This document shows positions 24,348-31,953 of a stretch of DNA of 64,000 nt, one piece after another. Source of the stretch: Chloroflexota bacterium (GTDB lineage Bacteria; Chloroflexota; Dehalococcoidia; JACPQD01). Location of the stretch: positions 1 to 64,000 of the forward strand of contig JACPQD010000051.1 of the NCBI GenBank assembly GCA_016190665.1. The letters run 5' to 3'. The first letter of the stretch is position 1. Every line of letters starts with the position of its first letter. The translations under genes were made by a program, and so were the position numbers. Under the pieces are notes generated by a model, which had not been told where the DNA came from, searched no databases, and saw only the letters and a list, made by a program, of their open reading frames with translations.

Positions 24348-24639
24348 AAGACGTCTCGTTTCTTCACCGAGTTGGTACAGAAGGCAGTGATGATGAAAGG
24401 GTCCACTACAGCTTTGACAACAACACATACTTCTGCGTGACAGGACCTATCTCATATGACCTGTAGTGCAACTCTACCTCTTCGTCCACCCTGGACTTGA
24501 CGGTCGTATGTGGCTCGCGTAATGTCTCGGCGACACGATCAAACTGGTCAACCATCTCCGGATGATCGGATTCAATGTGCGTCATCCGCTCATCTGACAA
24601 GCGAACCTCACGACCATGCTTGTCTGCGAAGGTTCCCAA
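24332..24639 (-). pseudogene. PBECR-like small toxin gene with a frameshift
   Basis: First frame: MGTFADKHGREVRLSDERMT.. to ..IGPVTQKYV; after a 1-nt shift near 24425 the homologous end continues VCVVVKAVVDPFIITAFCTN and SVKKRDVLWEIR. Together they resemble phage-barnase-like/PBECR or related small RNase-like proteins (~95 aa). Without the shift the product ends at 77 aa. Stop codon at 24334-24332 overlaps the DUF2283 start, so the two formed a coupled pair. A sequencing indel would restore the gene. Confidence 0.55.
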
Positions 24640-24725
24640 TCCGGTTGCCCTTCCTTGCGCCTGACATTCGCGATCAACGATGGCTGTAAGCCATTCGCTG
24701 GAAACGCCTTATTGGGCACGGAATT

Positions 24726-25766
24726 CTACATTTGATAAAGTTGCCTAAGCTCATCGATTTCCAGAGATTTCTCTCCGGAATGAATCATCCTATGGCAGTT
24801 TGAACAAACTAGAGCTATATCATCGACGCTCGTTCGACTGCCCTTTTTGAGCTGAGCTACAGGAAGGGTATGGTGGGCCTCTATAAAACCTCTTCCAAGG
24901 TCACCGTATCGCTCGACGAAGCTAAAACCGCATACTTGACACCGAAGCAGAGGATCACGGCGTAGTCCCAAGGTCTTAGCTCCAGCCACTAGTGCTGGAT
25001 TGCGCTCTCTTATCAGGTGGAGCCGTCGTTTCTCCGCGCCCTCTGGGAAAGAACGCGAATCAGGATCAGGCGGATCCGGTGACCGTCTTGACGGTATGAG
25101 TCCACCCCAGCAGAGCCCTGAAATTACCCAACTGGGTATTGATAAACGTGGATCTGTAGGAGGCCAATACTCCTGGTATGTAGGCGTCGAAGCGATCTCT
25201 GAGGCGAATTTCCCCGCCCATACCACCCACTCGCCATGTGTTGCCTTTGGCGGCGGCGTTGCGTAACCGAATTCTGCCGCCAGCTTCACCCAGCGTGTCC
25301 TCCGATAATCTGCAAAGCGTTCAGGGAGCAAAGAGGTCAAGATTACGCTTGCCATCTGAGCAGCGCCAGCCCGGTCGGAGGTCTTCTGGGGCGTTGAGAA
25401 CCCCAAAACCACGGCCTGTTCAAGAAATCCGTCAATTCTCTTGATCGCTGCTGACTCCTCGCGTGGAAAGCCCTGAATCAGAGTCCGAATTGAGTTAGAG
25501 GCGTCACTCCCAGTGTTGATAAAGCGGTTAAACCTAATTGCATCGAAGTGGCCGCCCATGACCCAACATTGCTTTACTGCAGTTGCAAAGCGTTGGATGT
25601 CAAATGGGGATTCGAGAAGCGCTTCTCTGACTATGGGATAGGCGGTAAACCGGTTCTTGATTTCATCATCGGCAATGTCGATAGCCACGCCTTGGGGGGG
25701 TTGTTCCCAAGATTGCGCCAAAACCTCTAACCAGTTTCGAAGAGCCGAATCAGTTGATCTTGCCAT
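24726..25766 (-). CDS. HNH endonuclease with C-terminal McrA-like nuclease domain
   Basis: 346 aa. The C-terminal HNH domain has CQVCGF (276-281), FIEAHHTLPV (294-303, catalytic His pair) and LVCSNCHRMIH (319-329). The first ~230 residues are an unnamed specificity domain, part of which (YRRTRWVKLAAEFGY) resembles McrB/DUF-type DNA-recognition segments. Probably a modification-dependent restriction enzyme; this is inferred from the family. No methyltransferase gene is nearby. Flanked downstream by decayed toxin-antitoxin genes and upstream by island repeat copy C. Confidence 0.8.
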   Translation of the reverse strand: MARSTDSALRNWLEVLAQSWEQPPQGVAIDIADDEIKNRFTAYPIVREALLESPFDIQRFATAVKQCWVMGGHFDAIRFNRFINTGSDASNSIRTLIQGFPREESAAIKRIDGFLEQAVVLGFSTPQKTSDRAGAAQMASVILTSLLPERFADYRRTRWVKLAAEFGYATPPPKATHGEWVVWAGKFASEIASTPTYQEYWPPTDPRLSIPSWVISGLCWGGLIPSRRSPDPPDPDSRSFPEGAEKRRLHLIRERNPALVAGAKTLGLRRDPLLRCQVCGFSFVERYGDLGRGFIEAHHTLPVAQLKKGSRTSVDDIALVCSNCHRMIHSGEKSLEIDELRQLYQM

Positions 25767-25823
25767 CAGATTATTCTCCCAAATGGCTAATCATCATGCG
25801 CCCACCACTAGTTAGAAGCATCC

Positions 25824-25889
25824 GCACAAGATGCGGAGTTCTGGTTTCCTGTCCGTATAACACGCCTGGGGGTTTCTTAACACGAAGGC
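25824..25889. repeat. Three-copy island repeat, copy C
   Basis: GCACAAGATGCGGAGTTCTG, then GTTTCCTGTCCGTATAACAC and GCCTGGGGGTTTCTTAACAC; ~90% identical to copy B at 18832. Contains a CCGCA-TCTTG-TGCGG hairpin on the minus strand. Confidence 0.85.
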
Positions 25890-25944
25890 CTTCTGGCCCC
25901 CTGAAACCATCGTGGGAACGCCATATCCTCCTCCGTCAGCAAAC

Positions 25945-26070
25945 TCACTCCTCGATCGTCTTGGTCACCGGAAACGACGACGCGTTGGTCGGAATATACG
26001 ACGAGTGCTTGCCGGCCCCTCCCGCAACTATCACGATGAAGTCTTCGGGCCTCCGGACAGCAGTCTGACT
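25945..26070 (-). pseudogene. C-terminal remnant of a TDGLP-family gene
   Basis: Reads AVRRPEDFIVIVAGGAGKHS followed by SYIPTNASSFPVTKTIEE and a stop, nearly identical to the end of TDGLP copy 2 (26905-27960). The rest of the gene is missing and the DUF2283 pseudogene runs into it. Confidence 0.85.
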
Positions 26071-26099
26071 GCGGCTCGACATCTTGCGCTCTGTTTCTG

Positions 26100-26296
26100 C
26101 AATGCTACTGAAAGAGGCTTCTTCCCCTTCAGGCCACTCACCCCCAGAATGGAGAAACCGATGGCGTTTCCCTTCGTGTCGACCTTCTCCATAACTGCGT
26201 CAAGATCGGTCCTCGGAAGTAGCCTCTCTTTCTCGCGAACAACACTTCCAGGTAGTCGCCCTCCTGGTCGTACCAGACTCCTACCGTATTTGCCAT
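26100..26296 (-). pseudogene. Frameshifted DUF2283 gene
   Basis: From ATG at 26296: MANTVGVWYDQEGDYLEVLF then ARKRGYFRG; the frame then breaks and the rest (TDLDAVMEKVDTKGNAIGFS, SGLKGKKPL) is in the neighbouring frame. Compared with the copy at 24347 (CGAGAGACCGA) this copy reads CGAGGACCGA, one base short. No partner toxin remains upstream. Confidence 0.75.
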
Positions 26297-26326
26297 CGGA
26301 CATCCGCAGGAATGACTCGTCGCATG

Positions 26327-26626
26327 CTATCTATTCTGTCTCTTGGTAGATTCAGGTCTTCTCTTGCCATGAGTTACGGCAAGGATCACTATCTCATCTT
26401 CCTTGATAAGATAGGTGATTTTGTAGGGGAAACGTCTGATAAGATGTCTCCTTGTTTCCTGGTATTCTGCCGGATGAATTTCGCGATTTCTACTGATGAA
26501 GTTGATTCCTGCATCAACCTGCAAGAGGAAGTCGTAGCCTAACCCGGTCCTCTTGCCTTCATACCAGCGAAAGGCTTCCTTGAGGTCATCTTCGGCCTCA
26601 GGCCTGACAATGACCCTACGCTTCAT
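26327..26626 (-). CDS. ParE/RelE-type toxin
   Basis: 99 aa. RelE/ParE fold seen in RVIVRPEAEDDLKEAFRWYE, GLGYDFLLQVDAGINFI, HPAEYQETRRHLIRRFPYKI and the final strand DEIVILAVTHGKRRPE. Family toxins poison gyrase (ParE) or cleave ribosome-bound mRNA (RelE); the RRFPYKITYLI and VTHGKRRP features favour ParE. The ATG overlaps the antitoxin stop by 4 nt (ATGA). Confidence 0.9.
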   Translation of the reverse strand: MKRRVIVRPEAEDDLKEAFRWYEGKRTGLGYDFLLQVDAGINFISRNREIHPAEYQETRRHLIRRFPYKITYLIKEDEIVILAVTHGKRRPESTKRQNR

Positions 26627-26844
26627 TTCGTGCTCACTAGCCTCTTATAAACATCCTCCCAGGGAGAGCCCAAATCAGAGCTCTTGTGATAAGCCGCCAA
26701 TCGCTCATCGATTATTCTCTTTTCGTCTTCTGTTAACTCAATAGCCTCAACCTCTGACGCTATTGTGTCCCAAATGTCTTCTACCAACTGGATTCTCTCA
26801 GATATTGACAACTCGATAGTATCCGTGGCTGTTATCTTCTTCAT
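26623..26844 (-). CDS. Addiction-module component antitoxin
   Basis: 73 aa with the family pattern SISERIQLVEDIWDTIASEV, LTEDEKRIIDERLAAYHKSS and GSPWEDVYKRL. This acidic small family is the usual upstream partner of ParE/RelE-type toxins and neutralises them. Its order, antitoxin then toxin with ATGA overlap, is standard. Confidence 0.9.
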   Translation of the reverse strand: MKKITATDTIELSISERIQLVEDIWDTIASEVEAIELTEDEKRIIDERLAAYHKSSDLGSPWEDVYKRLVSTK

Positions 26845-26904
26845 CGTCGTCTCCCCTTTGCTTCACCTATGGTGTACCGATCACCTGGTCCGGTCATCAA
26901 CTGG

Positions 26905-27960
26905 TCACTGCTCGATCGCCTTCGTCACCGGAAAAGACGACGCGTTCGTGGGTATATACGAGGAGTGCTTGCCCGCGCCTCCCGCAACTATGACGATGAA
27001 ATCCTCGGCCCTCCTGACGACGGGGAACTCGGTATTCTCGTCGAAGACCCCGTAACGGGCGGGGTCGCCCCGGCGTATGGCAATGGCTTCCGCCGACAGC
27101 TTCGAGTAGGGGATGCGGGCTTTCTCGAACAGGAACTTCTTCACATCGGCCTTGGAATAGCCGTCCCTGGCCACGGTGGCGGCGTGCTCCGGTCCGAAGG
27201 CCACCACCGGCTCGCCCTCGATGATCTTGGCGTTGTTGCTGCCCATGGCCGACATGGCGCTGGCGAAGGTCGTCAGGACTCCCAGGGCGCTGACGGCCTC
27301 GTGGTCGTTGATGTTGTGCGGGCTTTCGCAGGGGCAGACGGTGACCACACTCTGGTCCCGCGCGAACCCGCGCTCGACGTGGAGGGGCTCCCAGGGGGTC
27401 TCGTCCTCGTTCTCGGCGATGCAGTAAGTGTACTTCGAGGGGTGCCCCTGCGTGGCGCGGTCGAGACGGCCCGGCAATGCCCCGCCGACGTTGATCAGGA
27501 TGAGCCGGATGGCCCGCCCGATGGTGGCGTTGGCCTTGGTGCCCGGGCCGAAAAGCCCGTAGCCCGAATTGATGTCCAGCTTCTTCGCGATGGGGCCGTT
27601 CACGATCAGTAGGGGCGCCACCGGATGGGTCGTCGCCTGCATGGTGTAAAGGTTGAAGTGCGGGTCCGTCATGGCCTGCATCGCGGTGATGATTACGGGC
27701 ATGTACTCGGGCAAACAGCCGGCCATCACCGCGTTGATGGCGAGCTTCTCTACGGTAGCCGCGCCCCATTTGGGAGCGACCGCACCGATCAACCGGTCAG
27801 GAGCGAACCTCGTGCCCCCAAGCATTCTGAGTATGCGCTCCCTCGTCGGGGGGACGATGGGCAGGCCATCGGTCCAGCCCCGTCCGTAAAACAGGCGCTC
27901 GACTGCCTCCAAGGAATCGGGGACGCGAATCCCCTCAGATACCAGCTCAAGATCCGACAC
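26905..27960 (-). CDS. TDGLP-family protein, copy 2
   Basis: 351 aa paralogue of 7845-8966 and 28512-29594. Carries GWTDGLPIVPPTRERILRML, VEKLAINAVMAGCLPEYMPV (conserved Cys), NGPIAKKLDINSG, GPGTKANATIGRAIRLILIN, CIAENEDETPWEPLHVERGF (second conserved Cys) and AMGSNNAK. It also has a private CPCES Cys pair in the middle. Cytoplasmic. Last gene of the second UGSC module, 33 nt after the TM2 gene; a copy of its C-terminus lies 0.9 kb downstream (25945-26070). Function unknown; metal- or cofactor-binding through the conserved Cys is a guess. Confidence 0.78.
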   Translation of the reverse strand: MSDLELVSEGIRVPDSLEAVERLFYGRGWTDGLPIVPPTRERILRMLGGTRFAPDRLIGAVAPKWGAATVEKLAINAVMAGCLPEYMPVIITAMQAMTDPHFNLYTMQATTHPVAPLLIVNGPIAKKLDINSGYGLFGPGTKANATIGRAIRLILINVGGALPGRLDRATQGHPSKYTYCIAENEDETPWEPLHVERGFARDQSVVTVCPCESPHNINDHEAVSALGVLTTFASAMSAMGSNNAKIIEGEPVVAFGPEHAATVARDGYSKADVKKFLFEKARIPYSKLSAEAIAIRRGDPARYGVFDENTEFPVVRRAEDFIVIVAGGAGKHSSYIPTNASSFPVTKAIEQ

Positions 27961-27993
27961 GGCTTCCCCTTTTCTCCGACCCTAAGACGCGGG

Positions 27994-28395
27994 CTACGCC
28001 CCCCAGGTCTCCGCCGCCTTGTAGGTGTAGTAGGCAGCGTCGATGAGCCACCAGACAAGAAAGCCGCCCAACGTCAGGAGTTTGATCGTTCCCCAGGCCA
28101 CCTGCCCCTGGTAGAAGCGGTCAAGCCCGAAATAGCCATAGAGGATGCTGGTGGCCGCGAGGATGTGGGCCTTCGGCGGCCCACCGGGGAGCATAATTCC
28201 TGCCCCGCGTGAATAGTGGATCGCGTCGATGAGCCACCACACGAAGAAGCCGCCCAACGTTAACAGCTTAAGAACACCCCACCCCACCTGTCGATCGTAG
28301 AAGCGGTCGAACCCCAGATAGCCGAGATTGACGCTGAGCAGCATGAGAACGTGCGCCTTCACCCAACCACCCCTCGCCAACGCTTGAGCTTCCAT
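27994..28395 (-). CDS. Membrane protein with two TM2 domains
   Basis: 133 aa. Two tandem TM2 units, each a hairpin of two membrane helices around the signature GxDRFYxxQxxWGxxKLLTLGG-xxxWWLID: GFDRFYDRQVGWGVLKLLTL (first) and GLDRFYQGQVAWGTIKLLTL (second). TM2 proteins are small inner-membrane proteins of unknown biochemical role. The start is the ATG at 28395, with GGAGG before it. It sits between two TDGLP genes, suggesting a membrane anchor or transport role for that module; a decayed relative is at 24013-24090. Confidence 0.88.
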   Translation of the reverse strand: MEAQALARGGWVKAHVLMLLSVNLGYLGFDRFYDRQVGWGVLKLLTLGGFFVWWLIDAIHYSRGAGIMLPGGPPKAHILAATSILYGYFGLDRFYQGQVAWGTIKLLTLGGFLVWWLIDAAYYTYKAAETWGA

Positions 28396-28511
28396 GATTC
28401 CCTCCTTTTCAAACCTCAGCCTGGGCAAACTCGCCCGGCTCAAGCAACTCAAGAAGGAAAGGACGCCTATCTATTTTCCCGCTTCTTGCTCCACGCTCCC
28501 TGCTTCCTCCC

Positions 28512-29594
28512 TTATCCCCGCTTAAGCTCGTTCACCGACTTTATCGGCGTGCCGTCCTTGCGTGTGACAGGCCGGAGGGCATGCTTGCTGGTGGTGGGCA
28601 TGAAGATAGAATGGGGGCCGGTGCCGCCCGCCACTATGATGAGGAGGTCCTCCGGCTTCGCCGCGAAATGCGTGATGCCCTCCGGACACGGATTGTACTT
28701 CTCGACAATGGACTTGCCCACCTCCGGCGAGTAGGCCGAAAGGGGGATGGTGGCGTGGTCCCACAGGTACTGGCGGACATCGCTCTTGGAGTAGCCGTCA
28801 GCGGCGAGCATGCCGGCGTGCTCCGGGCAGAGGCAGAGCATCGGCCAGTCGCGACCGCCGAAGAACTGGTTGTTCGTGCCCTGGATGGCCATGGAGCCCG
28901 CCAGCGTCCTCAGCAGGGAGGCGGCTGACTTGCTCTCCGTATCGAGAATATTCAGCGTGCCGGTGATGGGGATGATACTGAGCACAGAGGTTTCTCTGGG
29001 GAAGCCGTTTTCCACATGGAAGGGCTCCCAGGGATTGGCTTCTTCGTTCTCCCCGATGCAGGCGCCGTACTTGGCGGGCTGCCCCATGGTGGACATGTCG
29101 AGGACGCCCGGCGTCCCACCGCCCAGGTTGAGCATGACCAGGCGCAGCGCCCGGCCGATGGTGGCGTTGGCGCGCCGACCCGGCCCCAGCGCTCCTGAGC
29201 CGAAGTTGACGTCCAACTCGTGGCGGATAGGGCCATTGATGAGCGCCATTGGCGCAATGGGGTTGGTGGTGGCCTGGCGCCCGTATAGGTCGAAAGCCTC
29301 GTCGGCGAGGGCTTGAACGCCCGTGATGACCACGGGGAAGTACTCGGGGAGACAGCCGGCCATGACCGCCTGGATGGCTATCTTCTCCACCGTGCCCTCC
29401 GCCCACAGCGGCGCGATATCCGCGATGACGTCGCCGGGGTCTCTGTCGGTGTACTCGAGCATCGCCTGGACGCGCTCCGCCGTAGGCGGCACCACGGGCA
29501 GGCCGTCGGTGAGGCACTGCTCATAGAGGTAGTCGTTCACCGCCTCCAGGGAATCGGGGAGCTTGATTCTATCCGAGGTCAATTCAGACGTCAT
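28512..29594 (-). CDS. TDGLP-family protein, copy 3
   Basis: 360 aa. Same blocks as the other copies: CLTDGLPVVPPTAERVQAML, VEKIAIQAVMAGCLPEYFPV, NGPIRHELDVNFGSGALGPG, ANATIGRALRLVMLNLGG and CIGENEEANPWEPFHVENGF; both conserved Cys are kept. The ATG at 29594 aligns with the start of copy 2 (LPDSLEAVN versus VPDSLEAVE), with AGGAAGGA upstream. It directly follows the second UGSC selenoprotein gene, repeating the gene order of locus 1. Function unknown. Confidence 0.78.
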   Translation of the reverse strand: MTSELTSDRIKLPDSLEAVNDYLYEQCLTDGLPVVPPTAERVQAMLEYTDRDPGDVIADIAPLWAEGTVEKIAIQAVMAGCLPEYFPVVITGVQALADEAFDLYGRQATTNPIAPMALINGPIRHELDVNFGSGALGPGRRANATIGRALRLVMLNLGGGTPGVLDMSTMGQPAKYGACIGENEEANPWEPFHVENGFPRETSVLSIIPITGTLNILDTESKSAASLLRTLAGSMAIQGTNNQFFGGRDWPMLCLCPEHAGMLAADGYSKSDVRQYLWDHATIPLSAYSPEVGKSIVEKYNPCPEGITHFAAKPEDLLIIVAGGTGPHSIFMPTTSKHALRPVTRKDGTPIKSVNELKRG

Positions 29595-29785
29595 GTGGCT
29601 GATATTCCTTCCTACAGGTTCAAGGACAAGGGGCATATCTTCTCACCGCGGAGGCGCAGAGTTTCGGAGGAAAGAGGGAAGAGGAGTGAGCAGTGAGAAG
29701 TAGCAACGTCCCGTTCTCTCTTCTCATTTCTCTTCACTCACTTCTCCACCTCTGCGCCCTCTGTGTCTCTGCGGTGACAGAGGAC

Positions 29786-30439
29786 CTACGCGGGCGGCGC
29801 CGCCTTCTCGGCAGGCTGCGGCGCTGCGCCAGCGCGGCGCACGTACTTGTCTCGATATTCCACCGTAAGCTTTTCGGTGGGCGTGGTCAGCACGTGGACG
29901 ATCTCGTCCGCCACGCAATCGGCTATCTTGCGGACCTCATCCCGCTTGAGGTTGCCGAAGGGATGGGGGACGGCGACAATGGGCATGGCCGGGAAGCCCA
30001 GCGCCTTGCACTCCGTCTGGCCCAGGCCGGCGAAATCGCGGCTGAGGATGGTGGCTACGGGCACGCCCTGCTTCTCGATCTCCATGCTGTCGTGGATACA
30101 CCACGAAGTGCACGAGCCTCAGTCGCCTACCCCGTTAACGACGATGTCCGCCTTGCTGACCATCTCGTCGATGACTTCGTCCTTCTCGCCCACCTTGCGG
30201 TACTGCCACTTCTCTCCGGGGCGGCGCCGCGGCTTGCTCAGAACGTTGGCGAATTTGTAACGGCTGGTCAGGATCTCCTGCAGCCTCTCCAGGATTACGT
30301 CGGCGTTGGACTTGCCGTTATCCAGAAAGCCGATGCTCAGCCCTTCCAGGCTCCTGGGTCGAGGCGCCAGGTCGTACTTCGCCGACTTGACGCGCCCCCT
30401 GGGGTCCAGGATCTCAATTTCATTAACCGTTGTTGGCAT
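29786..30439 (-). CDS. UGSC-family selenoprotein, copy 2 (in-frame UGA)
   Basis: 217 aa with UGA at 30121-30119 as residue 107: NGVGD-U-GSCTSWCIHDS. The frame continues MEIEKQGVPVATILSRDFAG, LGQTECKALGFPAMPIVAVP and HPFGNLKRDEVRKIADCV to an Ala/Pro-rich tail. The first half has ARPR SLEGLSIGFLDNGKSNADVI (LSIGFLDNGKSNADV), as in copy 1 (LGFLNGDGGGQHL). AGGGAG lies 7 nt before the chosen ATG; a longer reading frame is excluded because it would begin inside the -10 box. UGSC proteins are known as Sec- or Cys-containing; activity is unproven. Confidence 0.9.
30091..30121 (-). promoter_or_regulatory. Candidate bacterial SECIS element of UGSC copy 2
   Basis: UGA at 30121-30119, 13 nt, then CGUGG-UGUAU-CCACG at 30105-30091, identical in stem, GU loop and spacing to copy 1 although codons between differ at three of four third positions. 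Confidence 0.8.
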
Positions 30440-30494
30440 GGCATTCTCCCTGTCGCTTTTCGCGCCTGTCTGGCCAGACTCGTGTTCAAGAAGC

Positions 30495-30523
30495 ATCTTA
30501 GATTAGGGGTAGGTGTTTGTCAA
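30495..30523 (-). promoter_or_regulatory. Promoter of the UGSC copy 2 operon
   Basis: Minus strand TTGACA (30523-30518), 17-nt spacer, TAAGAT (30500-30495), 56 nt before the ATG at 30439. Confidence 0.75.
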
Positions 30524-30592
30524 GTTCGGCCATCATCACGACTAGGTTCTTCCTGAGCAAGGGAAATATTACTATCCGTTATTTTAGTCTGC

Positions 30593-30621
30593 TTGACAGC
30601 ATTATTATGACTTACTATAAT
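30593..30621 (+). promoter_or_regulatory. Consensus promoter of the RelE-XRE operon
   Basis: TTGACA (30593-30598), 17-nt spacer, TATAAT (30616-30621): a perfect sigma-70 consensus. The ATG of the toxin is only 6 nt after the -10 box, so its mRNA would be leaderless. Confidence 0.88.
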
Positions 30622-30627
30622 TATTCC

Positions 30628-30970
30628 ATGAAAAGGCTTCTGGCTTTCGAGGGTGCTGACGGTGACTGTCCGTACCGGGATTTCATGGCGGAGCTAAGGC
30701 GGAGCGGGAAAAGCACCAAGAGGATCGAGCTGGTTGCAGACTTGTTAAGGGAGAGAGGCTTCGAACTGGCCAGAAACGATTATGTCGCCCACATCGAGGG
30801 CAAGATTTGGGAATTGAAGGCAGGTCCGTTCCGGGTCTTCTTCTTCGAGTCGGACGATGCCTTTGTCTTGCTCAACGGTTAATAGGAAGAAGAGCAGGAG
30901 AACGCCGCCGAAGCACCTCGACAGAGCCAGAAGCCTGTGGCAACAGGCAAGTCAGTGGAAGGGAGACTGA
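30628..30970 (+). pseudogene. HigB/RelE-type (Gp49-like) toxin gene with frameshift
   Basis: Begins MKRLLAFEGADGDCPYRDFM, FELARNDYVAHIEGKIWELK and FRVFFFESDDAFVLLNG, then hits TAA TAG at 30880-30885. One base shifted, the expected family ending follows: RKKSRRTPPKHLDRARSLWQ-QASQWKGD and TGA at 30968-30970. A single indel near 30880 therefore separates it from a normal ~113-aa toxin; it may be inactive, programmed or a sequencing error. The antitoxin starts 1 nt after the shifted stop, which supports that the full frame was once used. Confidence 0.75.
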
Positions 30971-30971
30971 A

Positions 30972-31340
30972 ATGCCATACCGGGACGTGCGCACAACCGC
31001 AGACGACCTGAGGAACGATGACGACCGCATGGAGTACGCCGAATGGGCGGCGAGATACGAGTGCGGCTTGCTTCTGAGCAAGGCGAGAGAGCGTGAGGGT
31101 TTGACACAGGAAGAATTGGCGAAATTGGCTAAGGTCAGCCAGGCGTATGTCTCGAAAATCGAGAACGCGGAAGCTAATCCAAGTGTCGGGCGTCTAGCTA
31201 GACTTTTGGGTGCGATGTGGCTTCGCCTCACAGCCGATTTGATGCCCCTCGTCCCCCAGGCAGCAAGTTATGAGCCAGATTTTTCAAGTGTGCAGTCGGC
31301 ATCAAGTGAGCCGCAGCACTTCGTAGCGGCGAAGGCATAA
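30972..31340 (+). CDS. XRE-family helix-turn-helix antitoxin (HigA-like)
   Basis: 122 aa. Helix-turn-helix in REGLTQEELAKLAKVSQAYV-SKIENAEANPSVGRLARLLG (about 48-87). Downstream of the RelE-type toxin in the order toxin-antitoxin, typical for HigBA. It should repress the consensus promoter at 30593-30621. GGAAGGGAGA precedes the ATG. Confidence 0.88.
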   Translation: MPYRDVRTTADDLRNDDDRMEYAEWAARYECGLLLSKAREREGLTQEELAKLAKVSQAYVSKIENAEANPSVGRLARLLGAMWLRLTADLMPLVPQAASYEPDFSSVQSASSEPQHFVAAKA

Positions 31341-31341
31341 C

Positions 31342-31626
31342 ATGACGGACGAGATAGCTACACCTGGCCCGAACGTAAACGAGGTGCTGGCGGGAAAGCC
31401 GACCTTTATAAACCTTTTTCATGTGGCGACATCCAAATCAGACGTTTTCGCAACAGTTGGATGCACTGTGCCGGACATAGGAGTGGGCGACCACCCTTCC
31501 GAAACACAAGTCTACTATTCCAGATATGTTATGACAAGAGATGGGGCGGAGCAGTTTGCCAAGTTACTCGTGAAAATGCTGTGGGGAAAAGACGTAGCCA
31601 CAGAACTTGGCCCTCATGTCAAGTAG
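31342..31626 (+). CDS. Hypothetical protein, DUF3467-like
   Basis: 94 aa, 1 nt after the antitoxin stop and therefore in the same operon. The pattern SKSDVFATVGCTVPDIGVGD then VYYSRYVMTRDGAEQFAKLL resembles DUF3467, small proteins with a beta-rich core and a C-terminal helix, found near mobile elements. Assignment is weak; no function claimed. Confidence 0.5.
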   Translation: MTDEIATPGPNVNEVLAGKPTFINLFHVATSKSDVFATVGCTVPDIGVGDHPSETQVYYSRYVMTRDGAEQFAKLLVKMLWGKDVATELGPHVK

Positions 31627-31953
31627 GTACCCATCCAACCAAGTCCGGCAATCTGGGGGCTATCTCCTGGCTTTGCTCCAGCGTCAGTTTCGCAGTTTCG
31701 CCGTCTCCGGCGGCGCTCCTCCCGCAGACTAGTACCCCGTAACACTGATGTTTACGCTTTACCGAGCCCAAGAATAAGAACATGGATAAACAGGATGAAC
31801 AGGATTGGAATCGGGCAAATTATCTTGTCTATCCTGTACATCCATGTTGATAATCGGCCAATACGTATCAACGTCTGATACACGGTACTAGCCCACTACC
31901 CTTCGTGGTTCGCCGTAGCCCTGTGCGTCATAGGAAGAGATGAGGACCTGTCG
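31627..31953. other. Gene-free spacer with inverted repeat
   Basis: An inverted pair AACATGGATAAACAGGAT (31779-31796) / ATCCTGTACATCCATGTT (31831-31848) uses the same GGATAAACAGGAT word as the tandem units at 8972-9378. Nothing else recognised. Confidence 0.55.

Noticed and set aside
30440-30496. Upstream start for the second UGSC gene
   Set aside because: The codon falls in the -10 box of a strong promoter; the ATG at 30439 has a good ribosome-binding site and aligns with copy 1.
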